Below, one piece after another: positions 26,601 through 39,259 of a stretch of DNA of 64,000 nucleotides. The stretch spans positions 11,527,001 to 11,591,000 of the forward strand of contig CP114487.1 of the NCBI GenBank assembly GCA_027186245.1, given 5' to 3'. Made by a program: the position numbers and the translations under genes. Each line of letters starts with the position of its first letter. The first letter of the stretch is position 1. The DNA comes from Coriaria nepalensis (Eukaryota > Streptophyta > Magnoliopsida > Cucurbitales > Coriariaceae). The notes under the pieces are model-generated. The model did not search any database and was not told the DNA's origin. It saw nothing but the letters and a program-made list of their open reading frames with translations.

Positions 26601-26740
26601 AGAAGCAGGTTGGCTACAATGATATCAAGTTTATCAGGGAAAGTGGAAATGCTGGAGCAAAGCAAATCTTGAGACAAAGACCAACTTTAAACTCTGCCAT
26701 CGATTCTATGGTCGTTCCTGATTCAGATGATGAAAACTAG
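23622..26740 (+). CDS. DDT-domain chromatin-remodelling accessory protein (DDR4-like)
   Basis: Eleven exons give a 466-residue protein: 23622-23804, 23935-24045, 24426-24512, 24608-24645, 24745-24829, 25051-25157, 25256-25421, 25526-25618, 25755-25878, 26126-26168 and 26377-26740 (stop 26738-26740). All phases match. Residues ~45-100 (RWELASVLNFLTVFEPVIGK) look like a DDT motif, the helical module that plant ISWI remodellers bind. From memory the closest Arabidopsis relative is the DDT-related protein DDR4, which acts with ISWI in nucleosome spacing. A Lys-rich stretch (KKKERVQKKKQRQ, about residue 290) and KKRKPNEEQK could be nuclear localisation signals. The last 120 residues are acidic, Ser- and Asn-rich and probably disordered. 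The N terminus is basic with RTRSS. Family assignment is good; the exact orthologue is less sure. Confidence 0.82.
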
Positions 26741-27407
26741 TTAGCAAAATTCTAAGAGGGTTATCATCAAGTTACAGAATTAGTAACCAAAGGCATTCTC
26801 TGAAGAGCCTGTTGCAGATGAGATGCTTTGAAGCCATCCTCTAATTTAAGCCAGTGTAGTAGTGTTCAAAGTATAGGTGACTTCTACTATTGGAAATTTT
26901 GAAATACATTGGCTTGTTAAGAGTAATCTCAGTCTCAGAATATAGTTATGTTTCCTGCTCCTTGTTATTTCTGAGAAATCGAAGCTAGCTCCCTTCTCTT
27001 ATGTATTATTCTGCTTTTGTTCTCTCAATATATTTTGGCATCAATGGTTTTTAGAATTAGAATTATAGTATAAAAAAAAATGGGGCCCTCATTCAACTTC
27101 GATTAGTTGAAACTGGAAGCTGGTTTTTGCCAAATATATAAATAAATAAATAAAAACAAAAATATATAGAAAAATTGAAATTTGAAAAGAAAAAATTTAA
27201 TCTTTTGTTTTTTTTCAACCAATGGGCCAAATTAGCTTGTTGGATCAGGCTTTCTCTCACTGCCCAAAACCAGTTACCGCCATGGCCCACCGCGCCCAAA
27301 AGCCGCGGCAAAAATCGACGGGTTTAAAAGACCAACGGACTATCATTTCGTCCCGCTTAGAAAAGTATAACCCCTAACAATCGGAATCTACACCGTCGCA
27401 TTTCGCC
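26741..27407. other. 3' UTR of the DDT gene and promoter of the aspartyl-tRNA synthetase
   Basis: Downstream of 26740 comes an AT-rich 3' region to about 27060. The 100-200 bases before 27408 are GC-richer and contain gggccaaat and cgcgcccaaaagccgcgg stretches, as expected for a housekeeping promoter. No other gene is visible. Confidence 0.5.
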
Positions 27408-30400
27408 ATGTCTACGCCATCTGAAAACCCCATTGAAGAACAGAATCAGCAACCACCAGTGGATGAAGATGAATCATTGAAATCCGTTAGCAAGAAAGCC
27501 GCCAAGAAAGAAGCTGCCAAATTGGAAAAACAGCGCCGACGGGAAGAAGCAGCTGGGGCGGCTCTATCATCTCTTTCCGTCGAGGAAGATCCGCTCTCCG
27601 GAAACTATGGTGAGGTTCCGATCTTGGAGCTGCAATCTAAGGAGGCGAGGGACTTCCGTGACTGGACTAATGTCAGTAAGCTCGCCGATGAGCTGAAAGA
27701 CAAGTCTGTGCTCATTCGTGGGCGCGTGCAGACGATTCGTGCTGTGGCCAAGAAGATGGCCTTCTTGGTGCTCAGAGAGGACGGATTCACGGTTCAGTGC
27801 GTCGTTTCAGAGCAACCTGGGGTTGTTAGCCGCCAGATGGTGAAGTTCGTTGCAGGATTGAGCCGTGAATCCTTTGTGGACGTCGAAGGCGTCGTGTCTG
27901 TTCCTGGGGTTGCCATCAAGGGTGCCTCACAGCAGGTATTTGATATATTTTACAGCTTTAAACAATGTCATTTCTGAATTGTATGGTTTATAGAAGCATT
28001 GTCAATTGAAATGCTAGATGTAAGGAATGTGGTGGGGAGAATCTGATCATTATTAGATAGTAGATAGTGTGCTATGGATTCATAGAACGGGGAGCCAAAT
28101 GTTGATTTGGATTTTGGTATACCTTACTAGTCTTGGAGCTGAGTGGTGCTAATGAAATGCTTGGATACTTGCAGGTGGAAGTTCAAGTGAGGAAATTATA
28201 TTGTGTGAATAAGGCTATCCCAACACTTCCTATAAATGTCGAGGATGCTGCACGAAGTGAAATTGATATTGAAAAGGCATTGCAGGTACCTGATATAGCC
28301 CCTTACCAACTTTATCTTTTATTTTATGTTATTTTTGTATCACTTATCCATGCTCTTAATAGCAGATAGTCATTCCTTTCTTGCTCATGCCTTCATATTT
28401 TCTTTGAGTCAGCTCCAATGATTTTGTTAGACTAGACGGCCAAATTATTCTTCAATCTTTTCTGTACAGGCTGGAGAACAACTCGTACGTGTTAATCAGG
28501 ATACACGGTTGAACTATAGAGTCATTGACCTCCGTACAGCAGCTAACCAAGGAATATTTCGCATTCAAAGTCAAGTTTCGATGGTATGTTGGCATTACTA
28601 GTTGTTTTCTTGCTTTCTGTTATGCCCACTTGGTCTTCTTTTCTACGCTTGATGTATTGAAAAAGAGAGTGGTGATAGTTTTCGGTAATGGAAGACAGTC
28701 TGTACTAGTTGCGTAAAGTTTCAGTTGTCTTCTGTTGAAACGTTGAACTTAGGTGTGGTAAATGACTTTTTTAATTTCATGTGGGTATAAGTTCAATTCC
28801 GCAATCATAACATTGGACTTGTAGTGCCTCTGATAAACTGTTTCTCTTTTACAAAACCAACTCGTTCAGAAAAACTAAGTTCCTTTGTATGGTTTGACCT
28901 TTCCCCTATCTAGTTGTTGATATAGTTATATCCTGCAGATATTTAGACAATTCCTATTCTCTGAAGGCTTTGTTGAAATTCATACACCAAAATTGATAGC
29001 TGGATCAAGCGAAGGAGGAGCTTCAGTCTTTAAGTTAGATTATAAAGGTCAACCTGCATGCCTAGCTCAGTCACCTCAGCTTCACAAGCAAATGGCAATC
29101 TGTGGTGATTTCAGGCGTGTGTTTGAGATAGGTCCCGTTTTCAGAGCAGAAGATTCATACACTCACAGACATTTGTGTGAGTTCACAGGTCTTGATGTTG
29201 AAATGCAGATTAAGACGCATTATTTTGAGGTAGATTCTACCTTAATCTTTGTCATTTCATTTGCATCTGGGCTCAGTTTAAGCGTATGATACGACGAGGA
29301 TTTGTTTCTTTGTGCAGGTGATGGATATTGTGGACTGTTTATTTGTCGCAATGTTCGACAGTTTGAATCGTGACTGTAAGAAAGAGCTCGAAGCTGTGGA
29401 TAGACAATATCCATTTGAACCTTTGAAGGTGATTCATCAATATGTGATTCACAGTTTATGATACATGCTGCTCTTACATTTGGTCGATAAGATAAAATAG
29501 ATGACTGTATAACTAAGGATTCTGATCAAATGGTTGGGTTATGCTAATCTCTAGAGCTAATTAATTTTCATATTGATATTCAGTTTCTACAATCTTGATC
29601 TCACAAAAAGATGCCTATTATTTATGCAGTACTTGCGCCAGACTTTGCGGCTGACATTTGAAGAAGGGATTCAGATGCTAAAGGTGAGGGACAATGCATT
29701 TGATTTTTCTCAATAGAACTCGTTAGCGGTGAATGCGTCAAAATAATGATAAAGTGATCAAGTTAGCCATGAAGCTGGTCTTGATTATAATTTGTAACTT
29801 GATTATTATTTTTAAAATGTATTTAATAATGCTTGCATTATGTTGAAAACTGCAATTCTTCTTTGTTCACATGGATGCTTTATTTGTTTGTCTAGGATGA
29901 TGGGGTTGAAGTTGACCCTTTTGGGGACCTAAACACTGAGGCGGAGAGGAAACTTGGTCAGCTGGTTTTGGAGAAGTAATTATTTTGTATTTGTATTTTC
30001 TCTATAAAGTTATATTTTATTTCATCAGTCTGTTTTAGCTACATAAGTTATGTGATATCAAGAATCATAGTAACCATAGTTTACTTGGTACCATAGGTAT
30101 GGCACAGAGTTCTATATTCTCCATCGGTATCCTCTTGCAGTTAGACCATTCTACACAATGCCCTGCTATGATAACCAAAAATACAGCAACTCATTTGATG
30201 TCTTTATTCGAGGTATGCTATTTAATTATTCAATCAGGATATTGCGATAAGGTTTTTATCATGTAACTTGATTGGTTGATCCTGGAATGTTAATGCATTT
30301 CGTTTTGCTGTAGGGGAGGAGATAATTTCAGGAGCCCAGCGTGTCCATGTGCCAGAGCTCTTGGCAGAACGTGCACAGGCATGTGGAATCGAAGTGAAAA

Positions 30401-30771
30401 CAATTGAAACATACATTGATTCTTTCAGGTACTTCTTTTGTTCATTTTCTTTCTGTTAAACTCTTAATTTTTAATAAGAAAAAGTTATATATTGCAAAAT
30501 CAAGTTTGTGATTTAAATTGTGAATCTATTTATAAGACATTTTGAATTCCCGACAACTCTGCTCATGTTTACAAGCTGCCTTGTTCCCTGTAGATGTATT
30601 GTTCACTGCAAACTTTCTCTAATTCTTGTTGTCACTAAATTCAGATATGGTGCACCTCCACATGGTGGGTTTGGAGTCGGGTTGGAGCGAGTTGTTATGC
30701 TTTTCTGCGGCCTGAATAACATCCGGAAAACATCTATGTTCCCTCGTGATCCACAGAGGATTGCCCCATAG
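27408..30771 (+). CDS. IBI1: Aspartate--tRNA ligase, cytosolic (IBI1 type)
   Basis: This enzyme charges tRNA-Asp with aspartate in the cytosol; the Arabidopsis orthologue IBI1 is also the receptor for the priming agent beta-aminobutyric acid. Ten exons give 548 residues: 27408-27935, 28175-28285, 28470-28583, 28939-29229, 29318-29428, 29630-29683, 29896-29975, 30097-30212, 30314-30428, 30645-30771. The N-terminal ~65 residues form the Lys/Glu-rich appendix of eukaryotic AspRS ([19 protein letters not shown]). An OB-fold anticodon domain follows (~95-180, [20 protein letters not shown]). Class II motif 2 is at ~319-332 ([11 protein letters not shown]) and motif 3 near the end (GFGVGLERV). Length and motifs fit the eukaryotic form. 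The start ATG is the first in frame and gives the expected extension. No transit peptide is visible. Confidence 0.96.
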
Positions 30772-32114
30772 CCATTTGTACAAAGAATCCGCTCTACCCC
30801 CAATTGCTATCAAAGTTGTAATTTTTCATTCCATTCCATAATGATTGGAGATGCACTTGAAACTCAAATTAACTCTTTGTTAAAGAGTTAATTTAATCAT
30901 TTTATAATTAAATAATTTTAAATTTTTAAATCAAGATTGATTTTTAGTAAAGTGTCAAAATAATTCAAGAAATGAGAAGTATTATCTTTCGAAAGAGTTT
31001 ATGATCATTTTATATTTATAATAATAATTTTATATCTCGTTAATTTTTCAATTTATCTTTGAGTATGCTAAAGAATTATTAAATTTTAATAGATAAATCG
31101 TACTGATTATCATATTTTTATTGAATATCGATAATAAATTTATAAAAATCTATTTCCAATCATATTATTTTGTAAAGATTTATTATTCAATAAAATATAT
31201 AATTCAAATAATCTTATTCTAAGTATGGAGGTGATAGATTTCATTTTGATCACTCATAATCTTTCTCGCATAACATTTTATACCCAATGGTTCACTTTGT
31301 ATTCCCTTATGGCTAGGGCTAATAGAGAGTCACAGTATGAAGTACATTACTGAAGGAAATCATGGTTTCTAAAGTCAGAGAATCATATGTAAAATAGTCA
31401 CTAGATAATTTTTATTAGTAGTTAATATTAATTATTATTGAGAATTATCTAAATGTTATATTTAACAATCTTAATCTCTACTAAGCGTCCACCTAATTAT
31501 TATTGTGTTTTACTAATACCACTGGCTGAGAAATCGACCGTCCTAACAATTAGGTAATAACTACATAATTATCTATCCAGATGTCCATTCTCGAAATCTT
31601 ATAATAATAAATTATTTGTATTTTAAGAACTTTTAGTGACTCAAGTTTTTACTCGCATGATCTCTATTATGGTCTTCAGAGTACGTAATTCAATATACTA
31701 AACTTTATTAAGATATGCATATATATAATATATAATTTTAATTTTAACAAAATCAATAAATATAATAAATAGTAACTGACTTTTATTAACGATAATAAAT
31801 AATTTTTTATTAATATCCGTATAAAAATAATATCACATAAAGTATTTATCTTATCGAATCAAAATTTAACTGCTTAATGGATATAAAGTTTCAAAAACAA
31901 CTATAAACTACTGCATATAAATCAGCTAAAAATGGATGTTTACATCATACATATTCTGGATTCAAAAGTCCTACACTTTACCCAATCAAAAACTTGAACA
32001 GATGGATGTCAATCACTGAGTGATAAGTATCCTAGATTTGACAAATCAACTAAGGAGTCTAAGAATAAGATAAACCAATCAACAAAACATTGGACATAGA
32101 TGTCATGGTAGGTA
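30772..32114. other. AT-rich spacer
   Basis: About 1.3 kb of very AT-rich DNA between the 3' ends of the aspartyl-tRNA synthetase and the glucanase, which converge here. I see no exon, RNA gene or paired repeat. Confidence 0.5.
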
Positions 32115-33866
32115 TCACAGCAACACACAAATAACAAACATGAACAGAGACAGCACAACACCAACGCTTTGTTCAATTGCCACAGAAGCTGAAGTTTTCT
32201 TACTCTCAATCATAATTATAAACGTACAATTTCCAACCGATGGATCTTGGGTCGTTACAACGGAAAGGTTTGGAAACTGACAAGCACTTGCAAGCTGATT
32301 ACTGATCTGATAGTAACTGTTAAACGCATACGAAATATTCCCCCTGGCATCCAGATTCGAGCAAGAAGACCCGTACCCTAAACTCGTACAATCTGCATGT
32401 TGACAAGCATAACTCACACTAGGCACGACCTGTGAGTCGTCTAGACTAGCTGATGGAGACATAACACACCATTGTTTTTGCAAGAACTTCACATTACTAG
32501 CCGCTTTTAAACCATTTGAATTGGCTGCCAAATTAAGAGCATATTTGGGCTGCCCATCATAGTAAAATAGACCCCAATGCCGCTCGAAATTACCCGGTTG
32601 AATGCTCTTGGCATCTTCATCTATAAGACTAAACAAGTAAGCGTCTAACGAACCAGGTCTCATTGGGGTTCCTTGGCCTGCAAGGTATCGCGTCATAAAT
32701 CCCTGATTGAACCTCTGAGCGTATTGTATGTTTGCATTTCGATCGCCATCCGTGGGCCATCCGATCTCTCCAATGATAATAGACATGTTTGGAAATCCGT
32801 TTTTTTGTAGGGTCCATACGAGCGTATCATAATTTGCGCTAAGTACATCGGTATAGACTCTTCCATTGTCATTTATAGGAGATGAGTAGCCGTTGAAGAA
32901 GGCATAGTCAATGGGGAAATTCTCGTCATCGTAGAGGCTTATGAAAGGGTAGATATTGACAGTAAAAGGGCCCGAAACATCATTTAGGAACTTTACGATT
33001 GAGAGCATGATATCTTGGATATCATTACGAAAATCACCTGTCGAAGGCATACTGGATGAGCTTTCATATACATCAGCGTTCATGGGGATAGTGACCTTAA
33101 TTTGATTGCCCAACCCGGCCTTAACAAGGGCTGTTTGGATGTTTTTAAGAGCCGGAAATGTCGTTTGAAGGAAACTTCCATTGTAAGTCGCTAAGAAAGG
33201 TTCGTTCCCAACCGCAACATACCTTGGAAGAAGAATGTATTTAGGTTAGCTATAACTTAGATAAATAAACAAAACCATTTTTCTTTTCCTTGAAGTAGAA
33301 ACCATGAATTTCATACTTTCTACGAAATCAAACATGTACGAAAACTTATAACTAAGCTATATAAGGAAATCATCAAATTTCACATATGACACTACAAACA
33401 TGTTCATAAACATCTTCAGTTCAATTACTCAATCAAATCCCTAATGGTTCCAACTTCCAAGCGACCTCAAAAAATGCATAATTAGACAACACATATAAAT
33501 ATACAAATAAAAGAAATTAAGTAAAAAAAAAAAAAAAAAATTCTTTTTCTTTTACCTTATGTTAGCACCAGTATGTGCTGATACATTTTTGGAAACCCAA
33601 TCATCTGCTGCCTGATCACTAATAGCTAAAGTGGAAAGCATGTCATTAGGAATACCAACCATGACTTCAATCCCAGAATTGGCCAGAGCATTCAAAACTG
33701 AGGTGTCAGCATCAAATAACTTCACTTTCTGAATCCCATTATCCCTGAGCAGTTTCACCACCGTGGCCGGCGGCAGCGGGTGAGTTAACTGAGTTCCCCA
33801 ATTCACTCCGATTCCAATAGCTGATCCAAACAGCCCCATGAAAACAACCACCAATACAAACCCCAT
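32115..33866 (-). CDS. Glucan endo-1,3-beta-glucosidase, GH17 with X8/CBM43 domain and GPI signal
   Basis: The enzyme hydrolyses beta-1,3-glucan (callose) at the cell surface or plasmodesmata. Two exons (33866-33556 and 33222-32115) give 472 residues. Residues 1-18 form a signal peptide ending near the mature start IGVNWGTQ, the family's usual N terminus. The acid/base Glu lies in VAVGNEP (E111) and the nucleophile in GEIGWPT (E256). An X8 domain with six Cys starts at [11 protein letters not shown] and ends before TFIIMIES. The final ~20 residues ([16 protein letters not shown]) are hydrophobic, as in a GPI-anchor signal. The intron after the 'GANIR' codon, just before the acid/base motif, is typical of the family. 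From memory the Arabidopsis counterpart is near At4g31140, next to the DUF1218 gene found here. Confidence 0.94.
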
Positions 33867-35460
33867 ACTAGAAAGTAGAAACCTTCCCTCTTCAAAGAAT
33901 AACTTACGGAAAGAGAATCAAAATCTCTTCTTTTTGGAGGAAGGAGAAAAACAGAGAGGTTTTAGCATGTGGGTTCGAAAGTAAAGATGTGTTCTTGCTA
34001 AAATTGGAAAAAAAAAAAAAAAAAAAAAGTTGATATAATTGGAGATCGCATATATGTATAATTAAAGAGCTGGAAATTTTGAATAAGAGTGAAAGTGATC
34101 TTAATGTCGGAGAGGGATTGAAATTACAGTCCTAGAACCAAATTTTCAGAAACTGCGTGGCCCGTGCTATTAAAGCTGGGAAAGATGCATCCATCAGAAA
34201 GAGCGAGTGGACAAAAAGGTGATACCTTTTTTGCTAAACCAGAGCATCTCTCTGACAACTACTGCCTAGAACCTACCGCTACCAGCTGAGTGAATTATTC
34301 TTACATTATTAAATTAATTAATACATAAACCAAATTAACAACTTCATTAATTTAGCCCCCATTTGTTTTTCTTGTTTAAAAAATGAATGTTACGTTTGTT
34401 CTGTCCGCCCGAGCCAATCTTGTCCCAGAGAGAGAGTTCATGAACACGATACCACGTTGTCTTTTGTCTTTTTAGTTGTAATAACTCTTAATTTTAATTT
34501 TATTTAAAAAATAAAGAAATAGATGGAAAATAAGAATTAAGAAGAATCTTGAACAAACGTGCGTATGCGTGATTGCGGCTGCTCACGCGAAAACTCTGTA
34601 CGAACGTATGAACCGTGTATGAGGTCATTGACTTCCAATCAATGGAAGATATAATTGAACAAACTGGGCTTCCCATGAGTCCATAGCCCAATTAATGGAA
34701 CAAAAACTTGGCCCAAATTATCTTCCGACATACAAGCAAGTCTGTGTAGCTCTTCACGGTTTGGGTTTCATAAAAAGAAACGGCCCAAATTTTATTCAAT
34801 TTTTGAATCCCGTCAAGATATATCAGAATCTTGAGTTGGAATCTCTTATTAAATTCGAATTTGGTGGTTTCTTTATAAAGTCCACTTTACCAAATTGGCC
34901 TCATCCTCATTTAATCATTATGCATGCAGTTAACTGAATTATAAATAAATAAATAATTAATTAATTAATTAAATTAGGCTTCATGGAATAAAAGATAGAG
35001 ATAAAGTCAACTTTGTATTCAATTGGAAATTTACAAATTTGACATTCCCAGTAAATTGGAAACTCTTTTACTTTTATTATATCCACCTCTAAATTTTAAC
35101 AGTCTACACAAAAAAAAAAACCAAATTTCAACAGAAAGATTTACCAACAGAGAAGTATACGAATTTCAAACCAACTTTTTAAACCGTGGCTTTCCCTTCT
35201 TTTTAGTGTACACGAATAATTTAAGGCTAAATCAGTAATTTGAAGTGGAAGATTTACCCAAAATTCGGACAAATCAAAACTAAACCGTAAGGAAAAGATA
35301 TGAAGGTATAGGAATGAATAATGAGAGGAAATCGTCCAGATACTGACTGGATGAACTGGCTTGAATCTTGCTGCTGTCAGCCTGATTCAGTTATAGATTC
35401 ACGCCCACGAAAGATCTCCTGAATCTCTCTCTGTACGCCTCTCCTTCTATTTATCGGAAA
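33867..35460. other. Divergent spacer between the glucanase and DUF1218 genes
   Basis: Both flanking genes point away from this region, so it holds both promoters. It carries a poly-A run near 34010-34028 and an (ATTA) run near 34953-34972. Short open frames here (for example 34695-34937) have no family signature or splice context. Confidence 0.5.
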
Positions 35461-35569
35461 AACTATACCCCGTTCTCAGAGAGAGAAAGAGCGAGAGAGA
35501 AGATTTTCAGAAGACTCCGAAGTTCCTTCTTTCTCTGCCGTCTCTTCCCTCATCTTCGTTTACGTGAAG

Positions 35570-35835
35570 GTATGATACTTTTCTTGCGAATTGAAATGGA
35601 GTTTCGACTCTTGGTTCATATTCTTCAATTTAGTGCGATTTATATACCGATCTGAGAGTCTTCTTTTTGAAAGACTAGTTGGTAGAGTCAAAGGCTTAAT
35701 TTTTGCTTTTATGGAGGGAAATTTTTCTTATGGTTGATGTTTATTTTGAAAACAGAGCATGTGCATTATTACCTTGGTTGTTATAATCAATTACCCTAAC
35801 TTTTGTCTTTCTTGATTACGTTTCTACGGGCACAG
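35570..35835 (+). other. Probable 5' UTR intron of the DUF1218 gene
   Basis: A good donor (GTGAAG|GTATGA, after 35569) and acceptor (GGGCACAG| at 35835) frame a 266-base T-rich intron that starts after a purine-rich GAGAGA leader and ends 23 bases before the start codon. Leader introns of this kind often raise expression in plants. This is inferred from junction quality only. Confidence 0.6.
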
Positions 35836-35858
35836 AAGTTTTTTCCTTGAGAGCATTA

Positions 35859-36640
35859 ATGGCTGCCTCCGTCAAGCAAATGTCTCTTATTGTTTCATTA
35901 TTAGGTCTTCTGTCCTTCATATTTGGAGTTGTAGCTGAAAACAAAAAGGTTAGATTTTTACAATTACAGGGCTATGTTGTTCCCTTTAATCAGAAATTGA
36001 TACCATGGTTTATGTGAACAGATTATCTACTGGTTTGATTGATCCCTCTTATATTAATGATATCTTTTCGGTTTTTACAGCCTGCATCTGGAACTCCGAT
36101 TGCGGGGAAAGATGTAGTTATCTGCAAGTACCCGTCCGATCCGACCGTCGTCTTGGGATATTTGTCCGTCGGGTTTCTTCTCGCATCTTCTATTGTAGGA
36201 TATCTTTCTCTTTTCTATCCATACAAAGGCAAATCCGTCCCTCAAGGCGTCTTCTTTCGAAGCACTAGCTTCGTTGTATTCTTCAACATTGCTCTGTAAG
36301 CCTACATCCTCTCTCTTACTTCTTTTCAGGCTTTGAATAACTCATTATACCAGCAAAATTTCTGTAATATTTTGTCTTCAGGGGTACTGCTGGACTAGCT
36401 ATGGCGTTGCTTTTATGGCCTACAATCACAGAGCAGCTACACTTGATTCGCAACCTTCATAAGGATCTCGAAACGAGTTGCCCCACTGCGAAAACCGGAC
36501 TGCTCGGTGGAGGCGCTTTTGTTTCACTGGACGCAACCCTCTTCTGGTTGGTGTCGCTAATGCTGGCTACTAATGCTAGAGAGGACTACTTGGATGATAC
36601 AGAGAAGGACAACGTTGTTATGGGGGTTTCTGATTTGTAA
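35859..36640 (+). CDS. DUF1218 (MWL/DESIGUAL-type) four-helix membrane protein
   Basis: Three exons (35859-35948, 36081-36295, 36382-36640) give 187 residues. The layout is that of DUF1218 proteins: an N-terminal hydrophobic segment (MSLIVSLLGLLSFIFGVVAE), a Cys-containing loop (KDVVICKYPSD), then three more membrane segments around VVLGYLSVGFLLASSIVGYL, FVVFFNIALGTAGLAMALLL and ATLFWLVSLMLA, with a conserved second Cys (TSCPTAKTG). Members of this plant family affect lignification, bilateral leaf symmetry or vein patterning, but the role of this subgroup is not known to me. The C-terminal tail (EDYLDDTEKDNV) is acidic. A leader intron precedes the start. From memory the Arabidopsis neighbour pair At4g31130 (DUF1218) and At4g31140 (GH17) mirrors the arrangement here. 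Confidence 0.88.
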
Positions 36641-37989
36641 TGTGGATGCCATGCTTTTTATGATAATGTTGTTTCATTTGCTAGAATAATTTGGAAGGAA
36701 GTTGTAACCTTATCTTTTCTAGATTTCGGGGAGCCATTGATGTGAAAAAGATTGCAGGCGAACGGCACGGGTACCATAAATGGGCTTTATACATACCGTG
36801 TTGTGTCGTGCTCAGTACGAGCATGTTAAGGCCTGTGGTTCTGGCTTTTTTTTTTTTTTTTCTTCATTTTAATTTAGTTTTAAGTAAATGAAAGTAAAGT
36901 TTTAAAGTTTTCATATTATGTTATAACGTGTTAACACGTAAGTGGCGTAACTAATAAGTCAACAATAATATTTAAAAAAATTTATTTAGTAATTTAAAAC
37001 TATTATAATTAATAATTAGAATTAGAAATAAATAATTTTTTTAAAAAATTATTAGGTCAAACAAGATTTCAACGTGTATTATTAACTTTTAGATGGTTTT
37101 TGTCAAAAGTTTTCCGACCTTAAAAAGAAAAAATGGAAGCTACCTTTAAAAGAAAATAATTACAAATTGAATTCTCTTATACCATCCTGAATACAATTAA
37201 AATTTTCATATTCGAGGAAGAAATATTTAAAAGCTCTCTGTAAGTCTTCACTTTTTATACAATGTAGATCTCTTTTAGTGGCACATCCCCAATCTCTAGT
37301 GTTAATGATCTTCGATCAATAATTATTAGCCCATCTATACTAAAAGTTGCTTATGAAGAAACTGTTGAAACCAAAATAATTAGGACGTCGTATACAAATA
37401 GAGCTAATATTATAAACCTAAATGAGTTTGCCTTCCACTATTCCAAAATATTAAATTATCATTTTTCATCTCAATCAGCTCTAAAATATTTTAAAGCTCA
37501 CCGTATTACGTACTACTAGACCTACCGGTCGTGCTTGACGACGTCGACATTTCAAAACCGGACTATCTTGCCTAAAACTTAAACTTAGGAACCCTTCAAC
37601 TTTACAAGTACTTCCCATAATAATCTATCTTCTATTTGTTTTTGCTTCCGTCGTTGAGGCCGCAATTTGCTATTTTGTCTTCATAAATACTAAAAACTTG
37701 ATGCAACTTGTCCAAAGCGTTTAATCTTAGGATCTAAAATGACTCGTAAAAAATACAAGAGCGAAATATCACACAAATATTAGAAATATTTTCATGGTAA
37801 TTCATTTTATACATCAAAATAATAGTAAATACTAGAACTTATTAATATAAATTATGAAATATATAATAAAATATGAAAATAAACGTAAGTAGCAACTTAC
37901 AATGATATAATATGATGAAATATTTCACGGTTGAGAATGAGAATTTGAGAGTGTATACAATTTAAGAGACAAGAAATTCAAAGAGAGAG
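36641..37989. other. AT-rich spacer, no gene seen
   Basis: The first ~250 bases are the 3' UTR of the DUF1218 gene, ending in a T run near 36846. The rest is AT-rich with no exon, RNA gene or paired ends that I can support. Confidence 0.45.
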
Positions 37990-38100
37990 ATTATAGATTG
38001 AAATGTGAAAAATATGAAAAATTAGAGAGTATAGATTGATGTGTGAAAAATATGAAAAATTAGTGAGAAATTATAGATTGAAGTGTGAAAATTATGAAAG
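37990..38100. repeat. Imperfect tandem repeat, ~40-base unit
   Basis: Nearly three copies of a unit like attatagattgaaatgtga followed by aaaatatgaaaaattag lie head to tail (about 37990, 38029 and 38070). The copies differ by a few bases and small gaps. Confidence 0.7.
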
Positions 38101-38214
38101 AAATAAGAAATATTTATAGAAAAAAATGAGGGGAAAAAAAATAAATTTGAAAAAAAATTTATTTTAAAAAAATCATAATGAGAAAAATGGAGGGGGAAGA
38201 GAGGGGAATCATGT

Positions 38215-38458
38215 TGATGTCTGACAATAGACATGAAGCTATAACTTAGGTGTAGGTTGAGTGAGTCGTGTCAACACAATAGCCGTGTAACCCACATGAT
38301 CTAGCTGACATGAAGCTACAGCTTAGATGTAGATCGCGTGGGCCGTGTCAGCATGATAACCTAGTGTCGTACTATACCAACGTGCTCATGCTTGGATTAG
38401 GCTCATAACATGCCATGACGTGCCTTTCATACTGACCCGACCTATTTTACCACCTCTA
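38215..38458. mobile_element. Probable hAT-type MITE fragment (right end)
   Basis: On the minus strand the right edge begins TAGAGGTGGTAAAATAGG at 38458, the terminal inverted-repeat form seen in many plant hAT MITEs and shared with the element at 45031-45527. Inside are two imperfect direct copies of a unit starting gacatgaagct (38230 and 38307, 77 bases apart). I could not find the partner terminus or a target duplication to the left, so the element is probably truncated. Confidence 0.45.
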
Positions 38459-38900
38459 TGATCTAACCAAAATCTAATACGGACGAGCTTATTAGCGCAA
38501 TTTGGTCGAAACAATTGTTTAATAATTATGGTTGCTTCACTTTTGGGCTACCCATTTGTGTTAGCCAACCTTTGACTATCATCAATTTACATAGATCTTT
38601 TTGGTTATTTTTAGAGCTGACGCTTATGACTCGTTTAGTTATAATTATGTGGAATCGGGAAATGGAATCGATTCAATTTATATCATTTGGTTACATTCTA
38701 TTTATTCTATGAAATAAAGATGACCCACTTTTTAATTATTTGACCGGACACAAATTGATTATTCTCATGACCTACTTAAAAAGTAATAATGTCGAGAATC
38801 AAAAATATATGTGCAAATTTAATTATCGTCTTCATTATTATGTTTCTTTGCGATCCTCATTCCATCCTTATTTCAACAATTATCATTTCACCCATTTTCA

Positions 38901-39095
38901 TTTCATCCATAAATCGGAACTAAACGAGCCATTAACGTCAACTTTTTTTGGCTTTAAAGAAACAGTTTATGTGTCTTGCAAGATCTCCGGCTGGATTCAT
39001 TTCATCCATAAATCAAAACTAAACGAGTTATTACCATCAACATTTTTTAACTTTAAAAAAACAATTTATGTGTCTTGCAAGATCTCAGGCCGGAA
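38901..39095 (+). repeat. Tandem duplication, two 99-base units
   Basis: A unit that starts tttcatccataaatc and ends ttgcaagatctc(c/a)gg(c) occurs at about 38901 and again at 39000. The copies are roughly 85-90% alike. The period is a multiple of three, so one frame stays open through both copies, but the open frame has no start context or family signature. Confidence 0.8.
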
Positions 39096-39259
39096 ATGAA
39101 TCTTACCTAGAGTCTTATATCCGGGCTCTCACCTATGATCAAAGTATCATAGATCAGCAAGCAATAGATTTTAAACTTTTTTTTTTTTTTTTGCCAAATA
39201 ATTCAACGAAATTGACTAAACTCGCCCCTTTTTCCTATTTTTCTAGCTTCAGATTAATA

